Below are positions 53,190 through 62,089 of a DNA stretch of 64,000 nucleotides, piece by piece. The notes beneath the pieces were generated by a model. That model saw nothing but the letters and a program-made list of their open reading frames with translations. It did no database searches and was not told the DNA's origin. The number at the start of each line of letters is the position of its first letter. The first letter of the stretch is position 1. The position numbers and the translations under genes are program-made. Source of the DNA: Clostridium polynesiense (GTDB lineage Bacteria > Bacillota > Clostridia > Clostridiales > Clostridiaceae); NCBI RefSeq assembly GCF_000820705.1, contig NZ_CCXI01000142.1:142487-206486 (forward strand). Direction: 5' to 3'.

Positions 53190-54197
53190 TTACGTTGTCA
53201 TATTGCTTACTGGAAAATGTATTGATACTTTGGTTCCCTTGTCTAATTGTGATTCTAAATTTAGCCCTAGTCCAAGCCTTTTACATAGCTTTTTACATAT
53301 ATATAACCCCATTCCTGTGCTCTTACCAAATTTCCTTCCATTGTCCCCGGTAAAGCCTTTATCAAATACTCTTCCTATATCTCTTTCAATTATGCCAACT
53401 CCATTATCTTCTATTATTAATGTAGTGGAATTTTCATTTTTTACAGAGTAAATCCTAATGATACTGTCCTGTACTTTAGAATATTTTATTGCATTGCCTA
53501 TGATTTGATTTAATATAAATACAATCCACTTCACATCACAATATACGGTTTCATTAATATCCTCAAGCTTCAGGATTATCTTTTTGCTTATAAACTCTCT
53601 ATAGTTTTTTTTCACTGCGCTTTTCACTATATCCCCAAGAGAGGCTTCTTTAATTATATAATCATTTCCAACCTCATCACTTCTGGAGTAATATAGTACC
53701 TGCTCCACAAAGCTATCAATCCTATCAATCTGTATATCAATTTTCTTTGTAACCTCGTTATTATTATTCTCAGCAAGGAGTTTGGCTGAGGCTATGGGGG
53801 TTTTAATTTCATGCACCCAGGTTTCAATATATTCCCTATACTCTTCCTGAATGTATTTATAATGATTTATGTTTTCGTGCATATCCCGGCTAAGATCTTT
53901 TAATATTTCGTTTACCTTTTCACCTACATTAAAATCCGCTTCTTCTACTACCTCTGGGAATAAATACTTTTTATCAAGTCCTTTTAATATCCCATAAATA
54001 TTTTTAAAATATCTATTCCATTTTATGAAGTCTAAAGATGTATATAATATAAGAGGAATAAACCATATGCAGCCTATAAGAAATATAGTTAGCAAGCTGT
54101 CAGTGGAAAAGAATACAAACACAGCTATAAAAATAAAAACTAAAAAATTAACTGCTAAAAATACTATTTTATCTTTTAAAAATTCTCCCAGCTTCAT
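53190..54197 (-). CDS. BceS-like sensor histidine kinase
   Basis: 335 residues: two adjacent membrane helices at the N-terminus (about 12-52) with hardly any extracellular loop, the hallmark of BceS-type intramembrane sensors. H-box YIETWVHEIKTPIASAKLL (phosphorylated His), N-box ILNQIIGNAIKYSK, G boxes EDNGVGIIERDIGRVFDKGF and GKSTGMGLYICKKL. Its start overlaps the response regulator stop by four bases. It should sense peptide antibiotics via the neighbouring BceAB exporter. Confidence 0.92.
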   Translation of the reverse strand: MKLGEFLKDKIVFLAVNFLVFIFIAVFVFFSTDSLLTIFLIGCIWFIPLILYTSLDFIKWNRYFKNIYGILKGLDKKYLFPEVVEEADFNVGEKVNEILKDLSRDMHENINHYKYIQEEYREYIETWVHEIKTPIASAKLLAENNNNEVTKKIDIQIDRIDSFVEQVLYYSRSDEVGNDYIIKEASLGDIVKSAVKKNYREFISKKIILKLEDINETVYCDVKWIVFILNQIIGNAIKYSKVQDSIIRIYSVKNENSTTLIIEDNGVGIIERDIGRVFDKGFTGDNGRKFGKSTGMGLYICKKLCKRLGLGLNLESQLDKGTKVSIHFPVSNMTT

Positions 54198-54865
54198 GGC
54201 ATTATGTACCCCAATCCTCTTCTTGTTTCTATGGCATCTTTAATACCTATGCTTTCAAGCTTTTTTCTAAGCCTGGTCACATTAACAGAAAGAGTGCTGT
54301 CATCAACAAAGAAATCAGACTTCCAGAGATACTCCATAAGAGCATCTCTGGAGACGATTGTTCCTTTATTTTCTATGAGAAAGGAGAGTATTTTCATTTC
54401 ATTTTTAGTAAGCTCCAGCTCTTTATCTCTATATAAAATTGATGCATTTGAAAGATTCAGTTGAAAATCCCCATAGGCTATAACTGAACCGTAACCTCCA
54501 ACTCCGCCGGTTCTTTTTAAAAGCGCAGCTATTCTGGCAAGTAAAATCTGAGTATTGTAGGGCTTAGTAACAAAGTCATCGGCACCTAAGTTCATGCTCA
54601 TCAGTTCATCAGTGTCACTATCCCTGCTGGTTACAATTATAATTGGAACTTCAGAAATTTTTCTTACCTCTCTGCAGATATAATAACCATCATATGCAGG
54701 AAGATTTATATCCAGCAATATGAGATCCGCTTTCTCTTCTAGGATTTTTTCAATTATGTTATCAAAATTAACAGGTGCAGCTACCTGATAATTATATTTA
54801 CTAAGAAAGCTTTGAAGCTCCTCTCTGATAATTTCATCATCCTCAATAACAATTATCTTCTTCAC
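54194..54865 (-). CDS. BceR-like OmpR-family response regulator
   Basis: About 223 residues from a GTG at 54865 six bases after GGAGGCGG. Receiver domain with IVIEDDE, phospho-Asp in LILLDINLPAYDGYYI and the switch Lys in VTKPYNTQ. C-terminal winged helix with LTKNEMKILSFLIENKGTIV and SVNVTRLRKKLESIG, then GLGYI. Coupled to the histidine kinase and placed between it and the bceB-like gene. It would activate the bceAB-type operon. Confidence 0.93.
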   Translation of the reverse strand: MKKIIVIEDDEIIREELQSFLSKYNYQVAAPVNFDNIIEKILEEKADLILLDINLPAYDGYYICREVRKISEVPIIIVTSRDSDTDELMSMNLGADDFVTKPYNTQILLARIAALLKRTGGVGGYGSVIAYGDFQLNLSNASILYRDKELELTKNEMKILSFLIENKGTIVSRDALMEYLWKSDFFVDDSTLSVNVTRLRKKLESIGIKDAIETRRGLGYIMP

Positions 54866-54973
54866 TTTACCGCCTCCTAACACCTATAATTTTATCATGG
54901 AACCCCTCTTTCATACACATTGAAAAAGCTAGTTCCAATAGGTAAAACAAATATATAGACTTAAATTTATAAC

Positions 54974-55012
54974 AAAAATCTATCTGCAGCTGGTACTTTG
55001 CTGCAAATAGAT
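54974..55012 (-). terminator. Terminator after the bceB-like gene
   Basis: On the minus strand ATCTATTTGCAGC pairs with GCTGCAGATAGAT (one mismatch), nine-base loop, then TTTTTGTT, just past the permease stop codon. Confidence 0.8.
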
Positions 55013-55020
55013 AATGTCTT

Positions 55021-57033
55021 TTACTTAAGTTTACTTTTAATTATATTTTTGTATCCTATATAGGTTGTGTAAAAATAGATTCCATATACGACTACAAATA
55101 AACCTGAGGTTACTAAAGCAGCAGTAGATATATTAGGTCTGTTATATAATTCAATAAAGTTGCTTGTAACCTTTATCCCTACTATAGAGTGAATGAAGGC
55201 CAGTATTATAGGGATGGTAAAATAGCTTAGCATTTGCAAAAAAATCGATTTATTAATACTTTTTCTGCCGGCACCTAATTTTTTTAAGGATACATACCTG
55301 TCTGCACTATCGCTGGCTTCAGAAAGCTGCTGAAGAGCAAGGACTGCCATACTGCTTACTAAAAATACTATTCCTAGATATATCACCACAAAAAGCACAA
55401 GAGCAGTTACCCCTTTATTCCCTTCAAATATATCCTTTCTGGTATTTGCTATTACATATCCTAATCTTTCATAATCTCCTACTTTACCAAGATCTTGATA
55501 TTTCCTTATAGCAGTGATGAAATTTTTCTCAGCTTCCTCCTTATTATTCTCATCAAAGAATATATTCATATTTGTAGAAATCTTCTCTGCGCTGTCACAA
55601 TAGGAATCGTCAACGATTATAGTTATAATGTTGTTTTTCATAAAATCTGTTCTTAGATTTTCCTGAATCACTTCTTCATTTTTGATCTCATATTTCTTTC
55701 CCTTTAAGGTTATGGTTTTATTCTTATGCATATAATCAGTAATAGTGGAGAGGGTTTTAGTAAAGTTAGAGGTTATAAGCACCTGATTTTCCTTTAATTT
55801 AATTGGCTCCTCACCCTTAAGCTCTCTAAGGCCATTATATTCAGATATTTTCACGAAGGAAACTTTAAAGTCTTTATCCTCTAGAGCTTTGTCAAGGGGC
55901 ATTAAATCTGACAGCATAGTTCCATCACTATATTCATCAAAGGATGCTGATTTATCATTGCTTCCAAGCTCTATATTCATAGCTTTAAACGTCTCCTGAA
56001 TATCAAGAGGGTTTTTATTTTCCTCTTGTGTTAAGTATTTAAAAGCAGTTGCATCATAGGGTGTTGCCTCCTTCAGTCCGGAAACCAGTGCATCTTTAAA
56101 ACTAAAGCCTGTAGATAGTGTCACCATAGTTATAAATAACATTAAACATATAACAGACATGGATAGAAAATTAGTTTTAATCTTGCTGTTAAGCTGCTTA
56201 ATTGTAAATATGTTCAGTTCCCTAAAATATATCCCCCTGCTTCTTTTTAATATATCTATTAAAAATCCTGAAAGACTAAAGAAAAATAAAATTGTTCCTA
56301 CAATTCCAAGAGCTATTGCAATGAGTACCTTTGGATCTTCTATATCAAGACCCACCTCTAATATAAGCTTATAAGCTAATCCAAGCACTGCTGCAGCTGC
56401 AGCAAAAATAATCACATAGATAACAGGATGCTTCATTTTTATTTCTTCATTTTTTCTTCCCATAGTAAGTAAATCTATTATTTTATATTTTGAAATTATA
56501 TAGGTATTAAATATCATCACTAAAAGGAACATTATTCCAAAGTATATCACTGTCTTTCCTATAGCTGCCGAAGAAATTATAAATTTATAGCTTGTCATAT
56601 TAAATTCAAAGAGCTTTGCCACTACAAAGGAAAGTCCCTGGGATATTATAAGTCCTATTATTAAACCGCTTACTAAAGAAAGAATTCCTACCATAAGGGT
56701 TTCTAAAATTAGTATCCTGGAAATCTTCGATTTACTCATCCCTAAGATCATGTATATACCAAGCTCTTTATTTCTCTTTTTAACCAGAAAATTATTAGCA
56801 TAAAGGATAAGTCCACCAAGAATTACTGCCACAAACACAGATACATAAGAAATCACTGTAGTTATAGTATCAAGCACCTGAGCTCCGCTATCCATAGCCT
56901 CTACCATGGCCTTTTGTGATTCTATGGAGTTAAAGCTGTAAAATATGCATACTGCTAAGGTTAGAGTCAAAAAGTATATGGTATAATCCTTGAAGCTCTT
57001 TCTTACATTTTTTGCCGCAATTTTAGAATACAT
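55021..57033 (-). CDS. BceB-like ABC transporter permease
   Basis: About 670 residues with ten membrane helices: an N-terminal FtsX-like part (KNVRKSFKDYTIYFLTLTLA), four central helices, a large extracellular domain between helices 7 and 8 (about 320-550), and three C-terminal helices. This is the BceB/VraG layout for bacitracin and related peptide antibiotics. Start chosen at ATG 57033, nine bases after TTGGAGGGG; further upstream starts are too close to that site. The gene overlaps the ATPase stop by 11 bases. Confidence 0.9.
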   Translation of the reverse strand: MYSKIAAKNVRKSFKDYTIYFLTLTLAVCIFYSFNSIESQKAMVEAMDSGAQVLDTITTVISYVSVFVAVILGGLILYANNFLVKKRNKELGIYMILGMSKSKISRILILETLMVGILSLVSGLIIGLIISQGLSFVVAKLFEFNMTSYKFIISSAAIGKTVIYFGIMFLLVMIFNTYIISKYKIIDLLTMGRKNEEIKMKHPVIYVIIFAAAAAVLGLAYKLILEVGLDIEDPKVLIAIALGIVGTILFFFSLSGFLIDILKRSRGIYFRELNIFTIKQLNSKIKTNFLSMSVICLMLFITMVTLSTGFSFKDALVSGLKEATPYDATAFKYLTQEENKNPLDIQETFKAMNIELGSNDKSASFDEYSDGTMLSDLMPLDKALEDKDFKVSFVKISEYNGLRELKGEEPIKLKENQVLITSNFTKTLSTITDYMHKNKTITLKGKKYEIKNEEVIQENLRTDFMKNNIITIIVDDSYCDSAEKISTNMNIFFDENNKEEAEKNFITAIRKYQDLGKVGDYERLGYVIANTRKDIFEGNKGVTALVLFVVIYLGIVFLVSSMAVLALQQLSEASDSADRYVSLKKLGAGRKSINKSIFLQMLSYFTIPIILAFIHSIVGIKVTSNFIELYNRPNISTAALVTSGLFVVVYGIYFYTTYIGYKNIIKSKLK

Positions 57034-57790
57034 TGTTGTCATCCCCTCCAATTAGAGTTATTACTTCAATTATTCTATTAAAGAACTCCTTTCTGCTATC
57101 CTCTCCTCTTACAAGCTCAGTAAAGATTTTTCCATCCTTAATAAATAGAATCCTGTGGGCATAGCTTGCAGTAAAGGCATCATGGGTAACCATTAAAATT
57201 GTTGCATTTAAATCCTTATTTAAGCTTTCAAATCTTTCAAGAAGAAGCCTGGCAGACTTTGAATCTAAGGCTCCTGTTGGTTCGTCAGCAAGAATTAAAG
57301 AAGGATCTGTAACGATTGCTCTTGCTGAAGCTACCCTCTGCTTTTGCCCTCCGGACATTTGATAAGGATATTTCTGTAATACATCCTCTATGTCTAAATA
57401 TCCTGCAACCTCCTTAATTTTTCCATCTATTTCAGAAGTCCTTTCCCCCTTAATAGTTAAGGCTAAAGCTATGTTTTCATAAGCAGTCAAAGTATCAAGG
57501 AGATTGAAATCCTGAAATATAAAACCAAGCTCCCTTTGTCTGAAGCTATCAAGGCTCTTAGATTTTAATCTGGTAATATCCTTATCATTGATTATTATTT
57601 TTCCTGTGGTCACCGTATCAATGGTAGAAATACAATTTAAAAGTGTAGTCTTCCCGCTGCCTGAAGGGCCCATAATGCCGACAAATTCACCTTCATCCAC
57701 CTTAAAGCTTATGCTATCTATAGCTTTTGTGACATTATCCTTATTTCCATAATATTTTTCAATCTTTTCAACAGTTAAAATGTTCTTCAT
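57023..57790 (-). CDS. BceA-like ABC transporter ATP-binding protein
   Basis: About 255 residues. Walker A GPSGSGKTT, Q-loop FIFQDFNLLDTL, signature MSGGQKQRVASARAI, Walker B LILADEPTGALD, switch His TMVTHDA. Typical of BceA. Start: ATG 57790 (nine bases after GAAAGG) is preferred over 57799. With the permease it forms a peptide-antibiotic detoxification and sensing unit for the BceRS pair. A 30-codon ORF lies 50 bases upstream. Confidence 0.93.
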   Translation of the reverse strand: MKNILTVEKIEKYYGNKDNVTKAIDSISFKVDEGEFVGIMGPSGSGKTTLLNCISTIDTVTTGKIIINDKDITRLKSKSLDSFRQRELGFIFQDFNLLDTLTAYENIALALTIKGERTSEIDGKIKEVAGYLDIEDVLQKYPYQMSGGQKQRVASARAIVTDPSLILADEPTGALDSKSARLLLERFESLNKDLNATILMVTHDAFTASYAHRILFIKDGKIFTELVRGEDSRKEFFNRIIEVITLIGGDDNNVF

Positions 57791-57838
57791 ACTTATCATC
57801 CTTTCATTTATTACTTCACTAAAATTATTTTAATAAAT

Positions 57839-57931
57839 TTATAACATATTATGTGCCTTAAAGCTCTTCTCATCATACCCGGCAAATATAACCAAACATA
57901 CTACCTTTATTAACTCATATATCTTTATCAC
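57839..57931 (-). CDS. Possible 30-residue leader peptide upstream of bceA
   Basis: A GTG nine bases after AAGGAG opens a 30-codon frame, MIKIYELIKVVCLVIFAGY, then DEKSFKAHNML. One short hydrophobic stretch. It lies between the presumed promoter and the bceA-like start on the same strand. Too short to be certain; a small membrane peptide or translational leader are both possible. Confidence 0.4.
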   Translation of the reverse strand: MIKIYELIKVVCLVIFAGYDEKSFKAHNML

Positions 57932-58033
57932 ACAAATCATCTCCTTGTATGAAGCTTATGAGTTTATTATATAGTCTGCTCTACATATTACATATGGATT
58001 TACTTTTCATTTAGATTACATTTTTGTAATATA

Positions 58034-58072
58034 AAAAAGCTTAACAACATATTTGAATGTTGTTAAGCTTCT
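58034..58072 (-). terminator. Terminator after the MetRS-like gene
   Basis: On the minus strand AAGCTTAACAACAT pairs perfectly with ATGTTGTTAAGCTT (six-base loop), followed by TTTTTATATT. It lies 111 bases past the stop codon. Confidence 0.85.
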
Positions 58073-58182
58073 TGTAATAAAACTCTTTTCAAAATATAAT
58101 GCTAAACTATAATTTATTTTATAGATTAATACTGCTTATGATGGCTCTCCTAAGTTATGCTAAATTATATTGCCTAGATTTC

Positions 58183-60165
58183 TTATCTATTATATTGATG
58201 CTCCATTTTCTCAAAGAAATCCACCTTTGGTTCAAGGAACTTAAATTTATGATTGTCGCCATCTTCAAAATAAGAATTAAGAGGGTCAAGAATTTTATCC
58301 CAATTCCATAATTCATCATCAATGTTAAGGTAATCTTTAAACTTTTCGCAGCCTTCCGGTGCTATGGGATGAACCAGTATTGCAATTACTTTGCAGGCAT
58401 AAAAGCAATCTGCTATTACTTGTTTTTTTAATTCTTCATTTTTAATATTATTAGCCCAATGTTTGTTTATTTCTCTTATATAATCGTCAAGAACGTAGGA
58501 TATCCTGTGGAAGTCATGGTTATACATATGCCTTTCGTATTCCAGTACTGTTTTTTCTGTTGATTCTATTATTTTTTTGCTTACTTCTTCCTTAGGAATA
58601 TTTTCATTTATGCTTTGTAAGGTATAGAAGCAAGAACGGATAAGCCTGTTAAATACATTTGTCAGAAGGTTTCCTTCCTTTAAAACCGGATCTGCCCCTG
58701 CTTTTTCCTCTTCCTGCATATAAACTTGAGGCTTGAAGCCAACACTTTTTGAAGATAATCCTAAACTCATAAAATGCATACGTAATTGGTCTTTTGAATA
58801 ATGTTCTAATAATTCATCTGCCATTGGAGGCTTAACCTCTGAACTGCTGCTAGCTTTTTTATCCATAAACAAAAGGTGTTTATTAGGAATTATATGGGGC
58901 AGCTTAACTTTAGAAACATCTACCACTTCACCTTTAGGTATTTTTAGTCCAATAAACATTGCCATTTCAGCGATAGAATAGAAATAAATATTGTCTTCAC
59001 CTATAAATTGATACACCATAGAATCTTCATCATTCCACCAGCTATTCCAGCTTTCAGGATTTTCCCCTATTGACTCTAAATATGCTTTTGTGAAGGATAT
59101 AGGTGCCCATAGCGATTCCGGCCATACCCAAAAGGTTAAATCCTTCAATTCATCTCTGTCCGGAACCTTTACTCCCCAGGAGATATTTCCTGATAATCTA
59201 AAGGGAACTAAAGTTTTACCGCTTGTATAGTTAATGCTCAAACTATCTAATATCTCTTTAGCTTTATCTCTATCTTCCAGGTCTTCAAAAATGAAAGCAA
59301 CAAAAGATTTCTTTTCTTCATCTATTGTCTCATGTTTTGGGAACTTATCTTCTAACTCACTGAGATCATCAATATATTTTCTTGGAATATAGATTAATGG
59401 CTTTTTTAAAAATTCTTCTATAGCTTTAAGCTCATATTTTCTTCTGTTAGTGTTTTTCTTCAAAAACTCATTAAGGTCATTCATTATATCCATAGAATCC
59501 TCTAAAGTAAAGTACCAGTTTTCTACACTCTTTAAAACAGGCTTTTTCCCGGATAATGTACTGATAGGGTTGATTAATTCTGATGCCATATATTGATGTC
59601 CTAAGGAACACTCTTCCGCATAGGCCCTATGAGAATTGCATCCAGCAATAGGGCACTTTCCAATTACTTGCCTTCCGTTAAGAAATACCTTTTTCTCTTC
59701 ATCATAAAATTGTAATGCTGACATCTTTTTTATATATCCATTTTTAAACAGGGTGTTAAACACTTCTTCTGAGGTTTCATTATGAAATTCTCCGGTTCTT
59801 CCAATAGCGGAAGCACCAAAAAGATTCAAACTTATATTGTAATCCTCCAAGGTTTTCTTTTGACTTAAATGATTACACTCAACATAATCCTCTATGGTCT
59901 TTTCATAGCCCTCTTCCTTTAGCTTCCTATAGCTTTCAAGAATAGGTGAACCATAACAATCTGTACCGGATATAAAAATTACATTTTCTTTCCCTATTCT
60001 ATCTCTTAAAAATCTTGCAAATATATCTGCATGTATAAACATTCCTCCAACATGACCAAAGTGAAGGTTTTTGTTTCCATAAGGCATTCCAGCAGTAATT
60101 ACAGCCTTCTTTGGAAATATCGGTCTTTCATTTCTTTCTAATCTTTTACTTATCATATTCTTCAC
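58183..60165 (-). CDS. Methionyl-tRNA synthetase paralogue with atypical KMSKS loop
   Basis: 660 residues. Class I catalytic start ITAGMPYGNKNLHFGHVGG (HFGH, residues 35-38), FISGTDCYGSPI, zinc-type cysteines (GKCPIAGCNSH...EECSLGHQY), and FWVWPESLWAPISF, QFIGEDNIYFY, as in MetRS. The usual KMSKS loop is replaced by FMDKKASSSSEVKPP (about 433). An anticodon-binding helical domain follows (LLTNVFNRLIRSCFYTL). A Met-type T-box leader directly upstream supports a tRNA(Met)-linked role. Possibly a second, inhibitor-resistant or modified-function MetRS. ATG after AAGGAGTG. Confidence 0.82.
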   Translation of the reverse strand: MKNMISKRLERNERPIFPKKAVITAGMPYGNKNLHFGHVGGMFIHADIFARFLRDRIGKENVIFISGTDCYGSPILESYRKLKEEGYEKTIEDYVECNHLSQKKTLEDYNISLNLFGASAIGRTGEFHNETSEEVFNTLFKNGYIKKMSALQFYDEEKKVFLNGRQVIGKCPIAGCNSHRAYAEECSLGHQYMASELINPISTLSGKKPVLKSVENWYFTLEDSMDIMNDLNEFLKKNTNRRKYELKAIEEFLKKPLIYIPRKYIDDLSELEDKFPKHETIDEEKKSFVAFIFEDLEDRDKAKEILDSLSINYTSGKTLVPFRLSGNISWGVKVPDRDELKDLTFWVWPESLWAPISFTKAYLESIGENPESWNSWWNDEDSMVYQFIGEDNIYFYSIAEMAMFIGLKIPKGEVVDVSKVKLPHIIPNKHLLFMDKKASSSSEVKPPMADELLEHYSKDQLRMHFMSLGLSSKSVGFKPQVYMQEEEKAGADPVLKEGNLLTNVFNRLIRSCFYTLQSINENIPKEEVSKKIIESTEKTVLEYERHMYNHDFHRISYVLDDYIREINKHWANNIKNEELKKQVIADCFYACKVIAILVHPIAPEGCEKFKDYLNIDDELWNWDKILDPLNSYFEDGDNHKFKFLEPKVDFFEKMEHQYNR

Positions 60166-60189
60166 TCCTTAAAAATTTAGCTATAATTT

Positions 60190-60500
60190 TTTACGTCAAA
60201 AAGCCCCTGTAGAAATATATCTACAGGGGCAAAAATTCTATTTTGCGGTACCACCCTTTATTCTCTAAAACATCACTATTTTAGACTCCTCAAGTACACC
60301 ATCTCCCTAAAACTTTAGGAAAAATCATACTCCAGTTCTGTAACGTGAACGGACGTCATAGTATCACTCATAATAAATTCTTATAAGATCCGTATGCAGC
60401 TCCAAGACTTGTTTCATTATAAACTCATAGCTTCCTCTCACCAAACGGAAACTCTCTGTGTACTCCTTTATAACTACTGCTCTCTTCATAGCCTTTATTT
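60190..60500 (-). promoter_or_regulatory. T-box riboswitch (Met) upstream of the MetRS paralogue
   Basis: On the minus strand: a Stem I region beginning AAGAGAGCAGTAGTTA and containing CAGAGAG...GGTGAGAGGAAG; a candidate specifier ATG (60326-60328) in GGAGTATGA; the conserved T-box AAAGGGTGGTACCGC (60242-60258); and a terminator stem of GCCCCTGTAGA/TCTACAGGGGC with a T run (about 60202-60232). A T-box binds uncharged tRNA by codon-anticodon pairing and the NCCA end, allowing read-through. Confidence 0.9.
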
Positions 60501-60718
60501 TTTATAATTATATCTTTATAAGGGGCAGGTGTCAATTGTAATATTTAGTTATAACCTTAATTGTCTTATAAGAGTATATGAAATTAACACCTTATTTACT
60601 TAGCGTAGATTCTCCATGACTATTACAAATGAGTTTTCCACACTTATACTTGTGTATACGTTGTACATAAATATATCATAATTCTATATTACAATTTAAC
60701 AGTTGAACGTGAGTTACT

Positions 60719-60750
60719 GGTATCACCTTTCTTATGAAAGGAGGTGATAC
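60719..60750 (+). promoter_or_regulatory. Hairpin sequestering a perfect Shine-Dalgarno
   Basis: GTATCACC and GGTGATAC arms enclose a TTTC...GAAA inner stem; the right arm is AAAGGAGGTGATAC, a near-perfect anti-16S match immediately before a GTG. Direct repeats ACGTGAGT flank it (60708-60715 and 60751-60758). Resembles the leaders of small holin-like/type I toxin genes in Firmicutes. Confidence 0.6.
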
Positions 60751-60752
60751 AC

Positions 60753-60843
60753 GTGAGTAACATACTTTAATATTACTATTTCATATAGAATTATTTTACT
60801 AGCACCACTAACATTTATAGTGTTACTTTTTAATAAAAAATAA
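60753..60843 (+). pseudogene. Frameshifted small holin-like toxin gene
   Basis: GTG directly after the strong RBS reads MSNIL and stops. One base less in AGTAAC would give MSTYFNITISYRIILLAPLT, then FIVLLFNKK, a 29-residue single-helix peptide ending TAA at 60841-60843. That is the usual form of the 'putative holin-like toxin' peptides. As written the frame is broken. An antisense RNA partner was not looked for beyond eye level. Confidence 0.5.
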
Positions 60844-60952
60844 CCATATACAATTATAATATAAATGTATTATTTATCATATATACATCCATACTTCTTA
60901 TCTTATATTTAACCCTATCTAATTTCCTTATATATACTTTCCATTATCACTA

Positions 60953-61426
60953 CTAAGTTCGATTTTTCTTGTTAGTTACAAACTGTATTTTACTTATTCT
61001 ACTTAACAAAAAATTGTTGAACAATACTTCTCTTTTTCTTCTAAAATAAAACGAATTTATTTGTGATATTAAAACTACCATTAGAATAGCAAGTAGTACT
61101 TCAATGCATTTAGCTACATTCAACACTACAGGTATCTTAAAATATTTTAAAAACATAGGGATTACGGCTACCTGCAATGATGCTATACTCACGGTACTTC
61201 CTACATATAAACTTAAATCTAATTCTATGTCTTTTATCCTTTTTTTGGTACTCTCTTCTAATATATCTTTTGATATATCTTTTAAGTTTTTTATATAGTT
61301 ATCAACTTCTTTTATAGTACTTTCGTCTATATTATTAATCTCTATTTTTTTATTATCCTTAATATACTGCAAAAACTTTTCTTGAACCTCCGAATAAGTA
61401 CCTTTATTTTTAAAATTTTTTGTCAT
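60953..61426 (-). CDS. Small membrane protein with long helical N-terminus
   Basis: 157 residues. N-terminal soluble helices (EVQEKFLQYIKDNKKIEINN, KEVDNYIKNLKDISKDILEE), then two hydrophobic segments (about 80-100 and 105-128, CIEVLLAILMVVLISQ), and a basic end (FYFRRKREVLF). Two-helix membrane proteins of this sort occur in defence and secretion loci, but I cannot assign a family. It is leftward, 90 bases upstream of a small Cys-rich gene's end. Confidence 0.55.
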   Translation of the reverse strand: MTKNFKNKGTYSEVQEKFLQYIKDNKKIEINNIDESTIKEVDNYIKNLKDISKDILEESTKKRIKDIELDLSLYVGSTVSIASLQVAVIPMFLKYFKIPVVLNVAKCIEVLLAILMVVLISQINSFYFRRKREVLFNNFLLSRISKIQFVTNKKNRT

Positions 61427-61516
61427 ATATTTTCCTATCTCTTTTAAATAAAATATTAACTCTTCATAAATATAACTAAAAGAAGCACATAAAACTAGGT
61501 ACTCCCTTCTCTCTTT

Positions 61517-61723
61517 TTAACTAGTATGACATTCATTACAACAATAATAACAACCATTACTTTTTATATAATATTTTTTAGCTTCTTTTACAGCATTTTT
61601 ACATGTATTAAACGCTCCTAAATATAAAGAATTTTCTCGATTAGGTTTATGTCCACAAGTAGACTTGTGAACCTCATGGTCTCCATTTGTTTGTACATTT
61701 TTATTTACGTAGTATAAATCCAT
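61517..61723 (-). CDS. Small Cys/His-rich protein
   Basis: 68 residues, MDLYYVNKNVQTNGDHEVHK, then STCGHKP, LYLGAFNTCKNAVKEAKKYY and the end NGCYYCCNECHTS. Six Cys and several His could bind a metal. Proteins with the same YVNKN.Q.NGDHEVH start and NGC..C...CH end are widespread as hypothetical proteins. Role unknown. Start: ATG after AAGGGGGA. Confidence 0.7.
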   Translation of the reverse strand: MDLYYVNKNVQTNGDHEVHKSTCGHKPNRENSLYLGAFNTCKNAVKEAKKYYIKSNGCYYCCNECHTS

Positions 61724-62089
61724 ATTAAATCCCCCTTTCTTTTTTTGTTACAATTAAAGTTAAATCTATTGTTATAAATATAATACCATTTTTTTGTATA
61801 AATGTATCGTTTGTGTAATATAACAATTACTATTTTACGATACTTAATCAATCTATATGATGTGATTTATATATTGGGGAATAGCTTCATCCAGTATTCA
61901 CAGTACCTATAATAGTATTCCAATATCTTGTGATGTTTATTGTAAGATAAAATCACCAAAAATTGCAAATAGGTTTTCCAGAATGTCTCAAGCGGAAATT
62001 CCATAATATTGCAAAGAATCCATTGCAGGCATAAACCAATACATATATCCTTGTATCTGCACCAATAAGATTACCGGGAGGAAAGGAGA
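61724..62089. other. Intergenic region before the IS21-type element
   Basis: 366 bases, AT-rich. It should contain the left end of the IS21-type element, but I could not find a convincing terminal repeat. GGGAGGAAAGGAG (62076-62088) is the RBS of istA. Confidence 0.4.
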
